64,000 nucleotides of DNA, taken from Mesostigma viride. Taxonomy: Eukaryota > Streptophyta > Mesostigmatophyceae > Mesostigmatales > Mesostigmataceae. The notes below the pieces were generated by a model, which saw only the letters and a program-made list of their open reading frames with translations, had not been told where the DNA came from and ran no database searches. Positions 11,501-21,389 of this stretch are shown here, piece by piece. Both the position numbers and the translations under genes were made by a program. Each line of letters begins with the position of its first letter. Position 1 is the stretch's first letter. The DNA lies in the NCBI GenBank assembly GCA_009746045.1, contig RPFO01001261.1, forward strand, positions 1 to 64,000, written 5' to 3'.

Positions 11501-12173
11501 GTGTGCAGCCGCCCCTTGCGTGCTTTGTGTGTGTACATGTGAGTGCAGCTGTCCCTTCCGTGCATGGTGTGTGTACGTGTGTGTGCAGTTGCCCCTTGCG
11601 TGCGCGTTGTATGTACGTTTCTGTGCATGCCGGCCCTTGCGTGCATGGTGTATGTACATGTGTTTGCATTCGCCCCTTGTGTGCATGGTGTATGTACGTG
11701 TGTGTGCAGCCGCCCCTTGCGTGCATGGTGTATGTACATGTGTGTGCAGTCGCCCCGTGCGTGCGCAGTGGATGTACGTGTGAGTGCCGTCGCCCCAAGC
11801 GTGCATGGTGTGTGTACGTGTGTGTGCAGTTGCCCCTTGCGTGCGCGGTGGATGTGCGTGTGTGTGCAGCCGGCCCTTGCGTGCATGGTGGATGTACGTG
11901 TGTGTGCAGGCGTCCCTTGCGTGCGCGGTGTGTGTGTAAGTGTGCGTGCACTCGCCCCTTGCGTGCATGGTGTATGTACACGTGTGTGCAGCCGCCCCTT
12001 GCGTGCATGGTGTATGTACATGTGAGTGCAGCCGGCCCCTTGCGTGCATGGTGGATGTACGTGTGTGTGCAGGCGTCCCTTGCGTGCGCGGTGTGTGTGT
12101 AAGTGTGCGTGCACTCGCCCCTTGCGTGCATGGTGTATGTACACGTGTGTGCAGCCGCCCCTTGCGTGCGCAG
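8513..12173. repeat. 1414-bp higher-order repeat within block 1
   Basis: The pattern of unit variants recurs at an offset of 1414 bp over about 2.5 cycles. For example, the landmarks at 8715, 9112, 9520 and 9803 recur at 10129, 10526, 10934 and 11217, and again at 11543 and 11940. This is local expansion of a multi-unit block. Confidence 0.7.
12169..12173. repeat. Target-site duplication of copia-1, left copy
   Basis: CGCAG here is repeated at 18120-18124 just outside the 3' LTR. Joining the flanks restores a normal satellite phrase found at about 9330 and 10755. Confidence 0.85.
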
Positions 12174-12951
12174 TGTTGGGGATCATATACCCACCTGCCC
12201 ACACTATATTCCAGCCTGACTTTCTTCTTCTTTGTTTTACTTCACAAGGGCTGAGAATTTGATAGATCTGATAAGTTAGATGAATTGCTCTCAATGAGCT
12301 GATCAATGTTCATGTGCCATAGTCCTATATTTGGCCATAGATCTCTTGTACCTGAGTTGGTCTAGTAGCATCACTTCCATGCTTGACAAGTGGTGTACTT
12401 CTTTGGTAGACAAGTGTCCATTCCATGAGCTGACATGTGTTGGAAGCTCATAGTGACAAGTGTTGCATTCCATTGACTGACAAGTGGATAGACTCATTGG
12501 ATTACACTTGTCATTCCAAGTAGAAACCATGTGTCACTTTATTAAGCATTAGATGTGGCACATTGTTCAGAGGACATTTGGCAATCAACTGTCATGCCAG
12601 CTCATTAGAACCTTTCTAGAATGACCTTGGAATGTTCTAGGAATATACCAGGAATATTCCTGGAATATACTGAGAATATGCTGGGAATATGCTTAGATGT
12701 TTCTACAAGCTTCTATGATGACATCAGCATCTGATGTCATCCTTCCTAGCTAGAAAGGTATAAAAAGAAACTGGCTCCTAAGGCCAGGTACCTCTTTTCC
12801 TAACCTCTCAGCCTAAGAAATAAAACTCTTTTTCTGGTCTCTCTTCCATTGTCTTCAAGCTCAGTCTTTCATCACCTGCAAGGTGCAAGGGTAACAAGGC
12901 CAAGCACAAGGCATTGTGTAAAACCCATTAGTTTCCTCTACCTTTCCAACA
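12174..12951 (+). repeat. 5' LTR of copia-1
   Basis: 778 bp, begins TGTTGGGG and ends CCAACA. U3 carries several ACAAGTG/CACTTGT motifs (about 12386-12512), a run of GGAATAT-type repeats (about 12640-12695) and an inverted repeat GATGACATCAG/CTGATGTCATC. A TATA box (TATAAAAA, 12759-12766) and an AATAAA signal (12829-12834) place the R region in the last ~170 bp. Confidence 0.92.
12759..12766 (+). promoter_or_regulatory. TATA box of copia-1 5' LTR
   Basis: TATAAAAA lies about 70 bp upstream of the AATAAA signal. The same arrangement (TATAAAAG) occurs in the second element at 19053. Transcription of the element would start about 25-30 bp downstream. Confidence 0.7.
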
Positions 12952-12963
12952 TGGTATCGGAGG
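12952..12963 (+). promoter_or_regulatory. Primer-binding site (initiator tRNA-Met type)
   Basis: TGGTATCGGAGG immediately follows the LTR. Plant copia elements commonly carry TGGTATCAGAGC here, complementary to the 3' end of initiator tRNA-Met. The same site is present in copia-2 at 19280. Confidence 0.8.
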
Positions 12964-12970
12964 AATCTTC

Positions 12971-15900
12971 ATGAGCTCCAAGAAGACCACCAAGAAACCC
13001 AGCCCAGCTACAAGCTCCATGGCAAGCGACGTCGACTACACTCCTATGCTGAATGTGTGCTCCAAGATGGTGCTGAAATTCGATGGCACAAGCCTACGTG
13101 GCTGGGAGGAGACCAAGACATCTCTTGAGGGTTTCTGTTCCTTCTATGAGGTTAAGGACGTCCTGCTGGGCACCAGGCAGGACCGCAAGGCTGACCAAGC
13201 TGTTGGCCTTGTCATCTCAGCTGCACTTGTGGGAGAAGCGAGGCGCATCCTATCGCTCGTGCCAGACCAATCTGGCAGCAAGCTCTACAAGACGCTGAGG
13301 GAGGTCTACGAGCAACAAAAGCTCACCAAGAGTCACCGCATGGACCTCAGGATTCAGCTTCACCGGCTGCAAATGAAGCCTGGGGAGACCATGGGGCAGT
13401 ATATCCTACGTGGATTGCTGCTGCTGGCGGACTACCGTGCGGTGGGAGGCGTCATGAGCGACCAAGATTTTGCGGCTATCCTCAAGAGCGGCCTGCCTGA
13501 CCGATATCGCCCTGCCCTGATTTCAGCGCACTTCAAAGAGGAGGACAGCTTGGAGGAGGTCAAGGCTGCGCTGCTGGAGGCGGAGGACATGCTGCTGGGA
13601 GGACGGCCTTCTCAAGCTACCAAGGAGGAGCCAGCCCAAGGTCAAGCTTTCCACACTGCCAACAAGGGTGGTGAGAGGAAGCACTGCGCCTACTGCAACA
13701 GGAGTGGGCATGCGGAGACCCAGTGCTGGCAAAAGAACTCCCAGCTCAAGCCACGAAGCAAGAACCAAGGACGGCGGGGCAACCAGCGCAGGAGGGGCAA
13801 CCAAGCGACCAAGAAGGAGACCTCACCTGGCGGAAGCGTGGCCAACAACACCCAGGAGGCCGCGGAGCTGCCGGAGGGCTTCGTCTTCACCACCATCGCC
13901 GAGTCGGCGCCGTCGCAGGAGGCTGCTGCACTCACGCAGTATAGCCCCAAGCCCCCTGCCTGGGTTCTGGACTCCGCTGCAAGCAGCCACATGTCCCCAT
14001 GCCGCACTGACTTTGTGTCCCTCACCCCCACCACTAGGAACATCGTCGGATCAGGAGGACGTCTTCGCGCGACGGGAGTGGGCACGATTCGGCTCAAACT
14101 GCCCAACCAGCATGTGCACCTGAATGGTGCGCTCTTCGTGCCCGGCTTGAGCGCCCGACTGCTATCAGCTGGGCAGCTCGCCAAGGACGGCCACAAAGTC
14201 GACCTCACCGAGCAGACAGTGGTGCTGGACAACGAGACGCACAAGATTGCGCTGCAGAACAACATCTACGTGTTACCTGCGGAGCGCGACGAGGCGGCAA
14301 TGGCTGCCACGGCCATCGAGCGGCCGGCGAGCCTGCTCTGGCACTGGCGTCTTGGGCATGCTGGCGAAGATCGGATCAAGAGGCTGGCCGCCATTCCGGA
14401 GTCTAACCTTTTTTCGAGGCGCCTGTCATCGCCTGGCTGCCCATCCTGCCCTGCTGGCTTCATCAAGAGGCGCTCATTTTCGCCTGGACAGCTCCGATCG
14501 ACTGTTCCCCGAGCCAAGCTTCACAGCGACATTCTCGGGCCGATGCAGCCAGCAATTGGAGGCGCCCGCTACATGCTCGGCTTCACCGACGATGCTACCC
14601 GCTGGCGATGGTGCTTTCCGCTTCGACACAAGGACGAGGCTGTTGACGCCCTACAGCAGCTGCTCGCGCGCGAAATTCGCCCCTTCTACAACGGTTCGAT
14701 TCTTCTCCGGACCGACAACGACGCAGTCTTCACTGGGCAGGCGTGGCGGGCCGTCTGCGCTGAACACCGAGTGCACCAGGAGTTCTCCAGCCCCTACACT
14801 CCTGAGCAGAACGGAGTGGCGGAGCGGCTGTGGGGTCTGGCCATGGGCATGACACTGGCAATGCTCACGCATGCCGGTTTGCCCAAAGGATTCTGGGCAC
14901 TAGCCTTCAATTGCGCGGTTTATATACTTAACCGCCTGCCGTCTAGCTCGAATCCTGGAGGTGCCACGCCACACTTCCTGCTCACCGGTCGCAATGCGGA
15001 TCTCTCGAATCTTCGAATTTTCGGCTGCCCTGCCTTCTATCGGGTGGAGGGCCCACGTGGCAAGCTGGAGGCCAAGGCTCTGCCTGGAATCTTCGTCGGC
15101 TATGATCTGGAATCGCCGGCGTACCTCATTTACCGTCCAGAATCCAAGGATGTCATTCGCCGCCTGCATGTCACCTTCAATGAGGCCTGGCGCAATGGGG
15201 CCATGCCAACTCCTGCGCCGCTTCTGGAAAGTTCTGCCGCACTGGAGGAAACTTCACCAACTGATCTTCCGGCTGTAGCAGAAGTTCAGCCAAATTCTCT
15301 GGCCGAACCTAGCGGACCGGTCACCCGGTCTCAGGCGAGGTTTCTGGACGCCACCAGAAGGGATATTCCTGAGGAGCTTCGCCACGAGGGAGCGGACGCA
15401 CCAAGTCCTGATGCAGTCAACGTCCCAAGTCCTAGACCAGTTCCGGAGGCGCTCGACGGTGCTCCAAACTTTTCACAGCCCGTCCTAACTACTGACGACG
15501 TCTCCCCAAGTGACGCACGGGAGCTGTCTGCTGGTCCACCGGTCACTGCCACTTCAAGTGCTGCTCGACTGCAAAGTACAATCTCTGCGCTGCGACGTAA
15601 CCCAGCTGGTAATGTCGCCATGGCAACTGCTGATGAGCTGATGTTTTGCGGTAGCACCCGTGAACCCCTCGCGATGGAGATTACTACCTATGCTCCCCCT
15701 GTCACGGTGTCGCCTAAATGGGCTCGTTTTTTTCCGCATTACCAGTCAGTTCGTGATCTTTTTGACACAGTGCATTTTACTGGCAGTGACGTTTCCCTTC
15801 CCGTCTCCTTTACTGAGGCTAACAACAGTCCAGAGTGGCGGGCTGCGATGTTGAGCGAAATTAATAGCATTCGTGATCATGCAGTATACTCGCTTGTGAG

Positions 15901-17314
15901 CCCGCGTACTTTGCCCGCCGGTGCCAAGGTCCTCCCTTCCCGGTGGGTATTTGCTGTCAAGTCCGACGGCCGTCACAAGGCCAGGTTTGTCGTGAAAGGT
16001 TTTGCCCAACGTGAAGGTATCGACTTTAATGAAGTCTTTTCCCCCACTGTTCGTGCGTCCACCGTGCGACTTGCTCTTGCTTTAGCTGTCACGTCTGGCT
16101 TTACTGTCAAGCAGCTCGATGTCCGAACCGCTTTTCTCTATGCTCCCCTACAGGAGGATGTCTTTGTGCGTCCCCCTACTGGCTTTGAAGAGCGGGATGC
16201 CAATGGCGATGTGCTTGTGTGGAAGCTGCACCGCAGCTTGTATGGCATCAAGCAAGCGCCACGCAATTGGCATAAAACGTTCCGTGCACACCTTCTTTCT
16301 GACGGCGCCATCCAAAGCCAAATTGATGCGTGCCTGTATTACTACCCTTCGTCTCGTGGTTTCGTGTTCGTGCACGTCGATGACATTCTTGCTGCTCATC
16401 CTTCCCCTTCCTGGCTGGCATCCTGGTCTCGCCGTTTGGCTAATACTTTTCAAATCACTGAGTCGGACAATCCCTCTCTTTTCCTCGGTGTTTCCCTTAC
16501 TATCGACCCTGCGTCTCGTTCCCTTACCATGCACCAACGGCCCTACATTGAAGCTATTGCTGCCCGTTTTGGGCTTTCTACCCCTCACCCTGTGCACACC
16601 CCTATAGTGCCTGGTAGTCCCCGTCGCGAGGGGGGAATGTGTGATGCCCCAAACCATCAACTCTTTCAGCAGATTGTTGGTGCTCTCATGTACGCCGCGA
16701 CATGGACGCGCCCAGACATTGCTTTTGCTGTCAACCAGCTGGCCCAATGCATGCAGGCACCCACGGAGGGCGACTTGGAGCTGGCCAAGCGATTGGTGCG
16801 CTACCTTGTCCACACCAAGGACTTGGGACTGCGCTATGGTGGCCAAGGGGGGCTGGAGGGGTGGACGGATGCCGATTGGGGGAACTGCCCTGAGACACGC
16901 AGATCTGTCTCTGGCAATGTAGTGATGTTCAGGGGGGCCGCAGTCGAGTGGTGCAGCCGCAAGCAGCACGTTACCGCCCTGTCTTCCTGCGAGGCGGAGT
17001 ACATTGCTGCTAGCAGCGTAACCCAGCTAGTGCTTCCACTGAGGCACATGTTGGGGGAGCTGGGGCATCCAGTTCAGGGGCCCACGCCTGTCTTCTGCGA
17101 CAACACAGGCGCCGTGGCACTCGCTCGTGACCCTGTTCATCCCAAGCGCACGAAGCACATTGACGTGCGTTTCCATTTCATCCGGGAGAAGGTGGAGGGG
17201 GGACTCATCGCCATGAAGCATTGTCCTGGGGAGGACATGCTTGCTGATCTTCTGACGAAGGCACTTTCACGTGCCAGGTTCACTGCCCTGCGTGGCAAAC
17301 TCATGTCAACTTAG
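12971..17314 (+). CDS. Copia Gag-Pol polyprotein
   Basis: Single 1447-residue frame starting at the ATG 19 bp past the LTR. Gag occupies about residues 1-235, with a C-X2-C-X4-H-X4-C zinc knuckle at 239-252. The protease motif is DSAAS, with the presumed catalytic Asp at 334 (most copia proteases read DSGA or DTGA). The integrase N-terminal zinc site is H458, H463, C490 and C493; its core is D520, D582 and E618, a correct D-D-35-E spacing. RT spans about 955-1195 with HVDD (D1137, D1138) where YVDD is usual. RNase H begins near 1295 (D1300 in TDADWG) and runs to the C-terminus. No internal stop or frameshift is seen, so Gag and Pol are made as one chain. It copies element RNA to DNA and integrates it. 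Confidence 0.95.
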   Translation: MSSKKTTKKPSPATSSMASDVDYTPMLNVCSKMVLKFDGTSLRGWEETKTSLEGFCSFYEVKDVLLGTRQDRKADQAVGLVISAALVGEARRILSLVPDQSGSKLYKTLREVYEQQKLTKSHRMDLRIQLHRLQMKPGETMGQYILRGLLLLADYRAVGGVMSDQDFAAILKSGLPDRYRPALISAHFKEEDSLEEVKAALLEAEDMLLGGRPSQATKEEPAQGQAFHTANKGGERKHCAYCNRSGHAETQCWQKNSQLKPRSKNQGRRGNQRRRGNQATKKETSPGGSVANNTQEAAELPEGFVFTTIAESAPSQEAAALTQYSPKPPAWVLDSAASSHMSPCRTDFVSLTPTTRNIVGSGGRLRATGVGTIRLKLPNQHVHLNGALFVPGLSARLLSAGQLAKDGHKVDLTEQTVVLDNETHKIALQNNIYVLPAERDEAAMAATAIERPASLLWHWRLGHAGEDRIKRLAAIPESNLFSRRLSSPGCPSCPAGFIKRRSFSPGQLRSTVPRAKLHSDILGPMQPAIGGARYMLGFTDDATRWRWCFPLRHKDEAVDALQQLLAREIRPFYNGSILLRTDNDAVFTGQAWRAVCAEHRVHQEFSSPYTPEQNGVAERLWGLAMGMTLAMLTHAGLPKGFWALAFNCAVYILNRLPSSSNPGGATPHFLLTGRNADLSNLRIFGCPAFYRVEGPRGKLEAKALPGIFVGYDLESPAYLIYRPESKDVIRRLHVTFNEAWRNGAMPTPAPLLESSAALEETSPTDLPAVAEVQPNSLAEPSGPVTRSQARFLDATRRDIPEELRHEGADAPSPDAVNVPSPRPVPEALDGAPNFSQPVLTTDDVSPSDARELSAGPPVTATSSAARLQSTISALRRNPAGNVAMATADELMFCGSTREPLAMEITTYAPPVTVSPKWARFFPHYQSVRDLFDTVHFTGSDVSLPVSFTEANNSPEWRAAMLSEINSIRDHAVYSLVSPRTLPAGAKVLPSRWVFAVKSDGRHKARFVVKGFAQREGIDFNEVFSPTVRASTVRLALALAVTSGFTVKQLDVRTAFLYAPLQEDVFVRPPTGFEERDANGDVLVWKLHRSLYGIKQAPRNWHKTFRAHLLSDGAIQSQIDACLYYYPSSRGFVFVHVDDILAAHPSPSWLASWSRRLANTFQITESDNPSLFLGVSLTIDPASRSLTMHQRPYIEAIAARFGLSTPHPVHTPIVPGSPRREGGMCDAPNHQLFQQIVGALMYAATWTRPDIAFAVNQLAQCMQAPTEGDLELAKRLVRYLVHTKDLGLRYGGQGGLEGWTDADWGNCPETRRSVSGNVVMFRGAAVEWCSRKQHVTALSSCEAEYIAASSVTQLVLPLRHMLGELGHPVQGPTPVFCDNTGAVALARDPVHPKRTKHIDVRFHFIREKVEGGLIAMKHCPGEDMLADLLTKALSRARFTALRGKLMST

Positions 17315-17334
17315 TCCTTTGTGTTCAGCTGGCT

Positions 17335-17342
17335 AAGGGGGG
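17335..17342 (+). promoter_or_regulatory. Polypurine tract of copia-1
   Basis: AAGGGGGG directly precedes the 3' LTR and would prime plus-strand DNA synthesis. The phrase GGCTAAGGGGGGTGTT is shared with copia-2. Confidence 0.8.
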
Positions 17343-18119
17343 TGTTGGGGATCATATACCCACCTGCCCACACTATATTCCAGCCTGACTTTCTTCTTCT
17401 TTGTTTTACTTCACAAGGGCTGAGAATTTGATAGATTGATAAGTTAGATGAATTGCTCTCAATGAGCTGATCAATGTTCATGTGCCATAGTCCTATATTT
17501 GGCCATAGATCTCTTGTACCTGAGTTGGTCTAGTAGCATCACTTCCATGCTTGACAAGTGGTGTACTTCTTTGGTAGACAAGTGTCCATTCCATGAGCTG
17601 ACATGTGTTGGAAGCTCATAGTGACAAGTGTTGCATTCCATTGACTGACAAGTGGATAGACTCATTGGATTACACTTGTCATTCCAAGTAGAAACCATGT
17701 GTCACTTTATTAAGCATTAGATGTGGCACATTGTTCAGAGGACATTTGGCAATCAACTGTCATGCCAGCTCATTAGAACCTTTCTAGAATGACCTTGGAA
17801 TGTTCTAGGAATATACCAGGAATATTCCTGGAATATACTGAGAATATGCTGGGAATATGCTTAGATGTTTCTACAAGCTTCTATGATGACATCAGCATCT
17901 GATGTCATCCTTCCTAGCTAGAAAGGTATAAAAAGAAACTGGCTCCTAAGGCCAGGTACCTCTTTTCCTAACCTCTCAGCCTAAGAAATAAAACTCTTTT
18001 TCTGGTCTCTCTTCCATTGTCTTCAAGCTCAGTCTTTCATCACCTGCAAGGTGCAAGGGTAACAAGGCCAAGCACAAGGCATTGTGTAAAACCCATTAGT
18101 TTCCTCTACCTTTCCAACA
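17343..18119 (+). repeat. 3' LTR of copia-1
   Basis: 777 bp, identical by eye to the 5' LTR apart from one missing base in GATAGAT(C)TGATAAG. It ends CCAACA and is followed by the CGCAG target duplication. Confidence 0.92.
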
Positions 18120-18456
18120 CGCAGTGTATGTATACATGTGAGTGCAGCCGGCCCCTTGCGTGCATGGTGTATGTACATGTGAGTGCAGCCGCCCCTTGCG
18201 TGCGCGGTGGATGTACGTTTGTGTGCAGCCGGCCCTTGCGTGCATGGTGGATGTACGTGTGTGTGCAGGCGTCCCTTGCGTACGCGGTGTGTGTGTAAGT
18301 GTGTGTGCAGCCGCCCCTTGCGTGCGCGGTGTGTGTAAGTGTGTGTGCAGCCGCCCCTTGCGTGCATGGTGTATGTACATGTGAGTGCAGCCGGCCCCTT
18401 GCGTGCGCGGTGTATGTACATGTGAGTGCCGTCGCCCCAAGCGTGCATGGTGTGTG
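18120..18456. repeat. 40-bp satellite, block 2 between the two retrotransposons
   Basis: About 335 bp of the same 40-bp-unit array, the continuation of block 1 beyond copia-1 and the left flank of copia-2. It starts with the copia-1 target duplication CGCAG and ends with the copia-2 duplication GTGTG (18452-18456). Confidence 0.85.
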
Positions 18457-19279
18457 TGTTAGGGATATTATATCCACCTGGCCACAATGTATCCCAGCCT
18501 GATTTATTTCTTGTTGGATTTATTCCATATGGACTGGGAATTTGATAGCTATGATGAGCTAGATGGATTGGGCTCAATGAGCTGATCAATATTCATGTGC
18601 CATAGTCCTATACTTGGACATGGATGACTTGTACCCTGAGTCAGCCTAGTAGCATCACGTATTTGATTGACAAGTGGTGCTATGGCCTATTGGACAAGTG
18701 TTTGGTCCATGAGCTGACAAGTGTTGGCAGCTCATGATGACACATGTTATGACTTACATGATGACAAGTGGGTAGACTCATTGCATGACACTTGTCACTC
18801 CAAGGAGAAGAGATGTGTCACTTTATTAATCATGTTACGTGGCACATTATTACGTAGACACTTGGCATCGAGCTATTATGCCAGCTCATTGGATCATGTC
18901 TAGAATGTTCTAGGAATGTTCTAAGAATATGCCAGGAATATTCCTGGAATATACTGAGAATATGCTGGGAATATGCTAGGATTATGCTAGGATGTTTCTA
19001 CAAGCTTCTGTGATGATGTCATTGCTGATGTCATCCTTCCTAGCCTAAAAGGTATAAAAGGAAACTGCCCCCTAAGGGCAGGTACCTCCATTTCACCTCC
19101 ATTTAACCTCTATTGAACCTCTATTCCTAACCTCTAAGCCTATGAAATAAAACTCTTTTTCTGGTCTCTCTTCCATTGTCTTCAAGCTCAGTCTTTCATC
19201 ACCTGCAAGGTGAAAGGGTAGCAAGGCCAAGCACAAGGCATTGTGTAAAACCCATTAGTTTCCTCTACCTTTTCCAACA
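18457..19279 (+). repeat. 5' LTR of copia-2
   Basis: Begins TGTTAGGG and ends CCAACA. It is clearly related to the copia-1 LTR (same ACAAGTG motifs, GGAATAT repeats and R region) but diverged and slightly longer. TATAAAAG at 19053-19060 and AATAAA at 19146-19151. Confidence 0.9.
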
Positions 19280-19291
19280 TGGTATCGGAGG
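19280..19291 (+). promoter_or_regulatory. Primer-binding site of copia-2
   Basis: TGGTATCGGAGG follows the LTR directly, identical to the copia-1 site. Confidence 0.8.
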
Positions 19292-19298
19292 ATTGTTC

Positions 19299-21389
19299 AT
19301 GAGCTCCAAGAAGACCACCAAGAAACCCAGCCCAGTTACAAGCTCCATGGCAAGCGAGGTGGACTACACTCCTATGCTGAATGTGTGCTCCAAGATGGTG
19401 CTGAAATTTGACGGCACAAGTTTACGTGGCTGGGAGGAGACCAAGACATCCCTTGAGGGCTTCTGTCGCTTCTACGGGGTTAAGGATGTTCTGCTTGGCA
19501 CCAAGGAGGACCCCAAGGCTGACATGGCTGTCGGCCTTGTCATCTCAGCTGCACTTGTTGGAGAAGCGAGGCGCATCCTATCGCTCGTGCCAGACCAATC
19601 TGGCAGCAAGCTCTACAAGACGCTGAGGGAGGTCTACGAGCAGCAAAAGCTCACCAAGAGCCACCGGATGGACCTCAGGGTCCAGCTGCACAGGCTGCAA
19701 ATGAAGCCAGGGGAGACCATGGGGCAGTATATCCTAAGGGGACTGCTGCTGCTGGCGGAGTACCGTGCTGTGGGGGGAGTCATGAGTGACCAAGACTTCG
19801 CAGCCATTCTCAAGAGCGGCCTGCCAGACAAATATCGCCCTGCGCTGATATCGGTGCATTTCAAGGAGGAGGACAACTTGGAGGAGGTCAAGGCTGCGCT
19901 GCTGGAGGCGGAGGACATGCTGATGGGAGGGCGTTCTGCTGAAGCAAAGAAGGAGAGCTCATCGGACGGCCAAGCTTTCCACACTACTACCAAGAAAAGT
20001 GGAGGAAAGCGGTGCTATCACTGCAAGAAGCTCGGGCACGTGGAGGCCCAGTGCTGGGAGAAGCATCCGGAGCTGAAGCAAGAACGCAAGAACCAGGCGA
20101 CGCGACGGAACCATGCGACATCAGCGGCGAGAAAGGGGCACTCACCAGGTGCCAGCGAGGCGCACATCACCCAGGAGGCTGCAGAGCTGCCGTCCGGCTT
20201 CGTCTTCGCCACCATCGCCGAGTCGCCATCGCCGTCGGATACTGCTGCACTCACGCAATATGAAAAGAAGGCGCCGACCAGCTGGGTGCTGGATTCTGCA
20301 GCGAGCTGTCACATGACGCCATGCCCGTCGGATTTCGTGTGCCTGCACCCTCACAACAGGGAAATTGCCGGCTCAGGCGGCAAACTGAAGGCGACAGCCA
20401 TCGGGACTGTCAAGCTGAAGCTGCCGGGCCAGGAGGCAGACGTGCACCTCCAAAACGCGCTGCTCGTTCCAAAGCTGAGCACCCGACTTTTATCTGTCGG
20501 CCAGCTCGTCAAGGATGGCCACAACGTCGACCTCGCCAAGCGGGTTGCTGTGCTGGACAGCAGGCCCTGCAGCATCGTGACGAGGAACAACACCTACTTT
20601 TTGCCCGCGCGCGGTGCGGACGCAGCGATGGACGCCATCCCAGAGCTGAAATCTTCGGCGACGAGCTTCAAGGACGTCGACGCTGCCTGTCAAGGGCAGA
20701 AAATGGCGAGCAGCGAGCGCAGCATCTCACGTGCCTCGGGACACGCGGCGGAGTGGCTGGCCGTGGGCCTAACGGTCATACTGGCCATGCTTGCCCGAGT
20801 ATGCGGGATCGGGGGCGGCCTACTGGGCATTACTCGCACACGGTGTGGCTTTTTATACTCTGCGCCGGCCCAGTGGAAGTTCACGCCAATTCGAGAAGTT
20901 TCCAGCGCAATGGAGAAGTCCGTGTCAGACGCTGAAGTACTTCCAGAAACCGCGGTCCAGACCGGCCCAGTGCAGGCGGAGCGCGTTGTCGCCGCCAGCA
21001 TACCAGGTGATACTGGTGCTAGTAACCAAAGTCCGGCGACCAGACCAAAGGCGCGGCGCTCGAACGCTGCCAGCCTAACTGAGGGGGAACAAATTCGTTG
21101 CGCGAGGGCGAAATCGACCAAGCTGCCAAATTTTTCGAAGTCCTGGACTGCCAAGTCCGGTGCTGGCGCGAGGCCTCGAGCGAGCCGACCACGTCGTGGA
21201 CAGCGACCTGTCAGCCACAGTGCTGTCAAGCACCAACGGTCAACTCGACTGCAAAATGCTGCCAAGGTATCACGTCGGTCAGTTTACGGTGTTCGGCCAG
21301 GCCATGGCATTTGCAATTGCGCTAGCTGCAACGACCCTTGGAAATTGTCGCCCAGGATGCACAGACCCCACTCCTCAAGGTTGCCCTAA
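19299..21389 (+). CDS. Gag-protease with chimeric tail (copia-2)
   Basis: 696 residues from the ATG that matches the copia-1 Gag start; an upstream in-frame ATG at 19176 lies inside the LTR and is not needed. Gag is nearly the same as in copia-1. The zinc knuckle C-X2-C-X4-H-X4-C is at 239-252 and the protease DSAAS motif has its Asp at residue 332. Similarity to copia-1 ends soon after the protease (about residue 445). At about 20750-20870 the DNA still resembles the end of the integrase core (AMLARV, then YWALLAHGVAFY in another frame), so integrase is frameshifted and deleted. The remaining ~200 residues, rich in Arg, Ser and Ala, match nothing I recognise. The protein could form particles and self-cleave but cannot reverse transcribe. 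Confidence 0.8.
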   Translation: MSSKKTTKKPSPVTSSMASEVDYTPMLNVCSKMVLKFDGTSLRGWEETKTSLEGFCRFYGVKDVLLGTKEDPKADMAVGLVISAALVGEARRILSLVPDQSGSKLYKTLREVYEQQKLTKSHRMDLRVQLHRLQMKPGETMGQYILRGLLLLAEYRAVGGVMSDQDFAAILKSGLPDKYRPALISVHFKEEDNLEEVKAALLEAEDMLMGGRSAEAKKESSSDGQAFHTTTKKSGGKRCYHCKKLGHVEAQCWEKHPELKQERKNQATRRNHATSAARKGHSPGASEAHITQEAAELPSGFVFATIAESPSPSDTAALTQYEKKAPTSWVLDSAASCHMTPCPSDFVCLHPHNREIAGSGGKLKATAIGTVKLKLPGQEADVHLQNALLVPKLSTRLLSVGQLVKDGHNVDLAKRVAVLDSRPCSIVTRNNTYFLPARGADAAMDAIPELKSSATSFKDVDAACQGQKMASSERSISRASGHAAEWLAVGLTVILAMLARVCGIGGGLLGITRTRCGFLYSAPAQWKFTPIREVSSAMEKSVSDAEVLPETAVQTGPVQAERVVAASIPGDTGASNQSPATRPKARRSNAASLTEGEQIRCARAKSTKLPNFSKSWTAKSGAGARPRASRPRRGQRPVSHSAVKHQRSTRLQNAAKVSRRSVYGVRPGHGICNCASCNDPWKLSPRMHRPHSSRLP

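Larger units (their letters stand above)
7317..12173. repeat. 40-bp satellite, block 1
   Basis: Tandem array with a 40-bp unit (for example GCGCGGTGTATGTACATGTG followed by TGTGCAGCCGCCCCTTGCGT). Units vary at a few positions (GCGC/GCAT, TATGTAC/TGTGTAC/GATGTAC, CAGCCG/CAGTTG/CACTCG). The plus strand almost lacks TTA, CTA and TCA, so all three minus frames stay open for kilobases; I regard those frames as a by-product. The first copia element interrupts the array at 12174. Confidence 0.85.
12174..18119 (+). mobile_element. Intact Ty1/copia LTR retrotransposon (copia-1)
   Basis: A complete element of 5946 bp: 5' LTR, primer-binding site, one uninterrupted Gag-Pol frame, polypurine tract, 3' LTR and 5-bp target duplications. 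Gene order is Gag, protease, integrase, RT, RNase H, which defines copia as opposed to gypsy elements. By eye the two LTRs differ only by a 1-nt indel (near 12266), so insertion was recent and the element may still be active. It sits inside the 40-bp satellite. Confidence 0.93.

Noticed and set aside
7164-12306. Minus-strand frames of 1147-1551 codons in satellite block 1
   Set aside because: Same compositional cause; the frames run into the copia-1 LTR at one end, and no splice or start signal supports them.
12303-12530. 75-codon minus-strand frame in the LTR (also at 17471-17698)
   Set aside because: It appears twice only because it lies in the LTR; no protein family or expression signal supports it.
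19176-19298. Upstream ATG extending the copia-2 Gag frame
   Set aside because: It lies within the LTR and primer-binding region; the ATG at 19299 matches the copia-1 Gag start.
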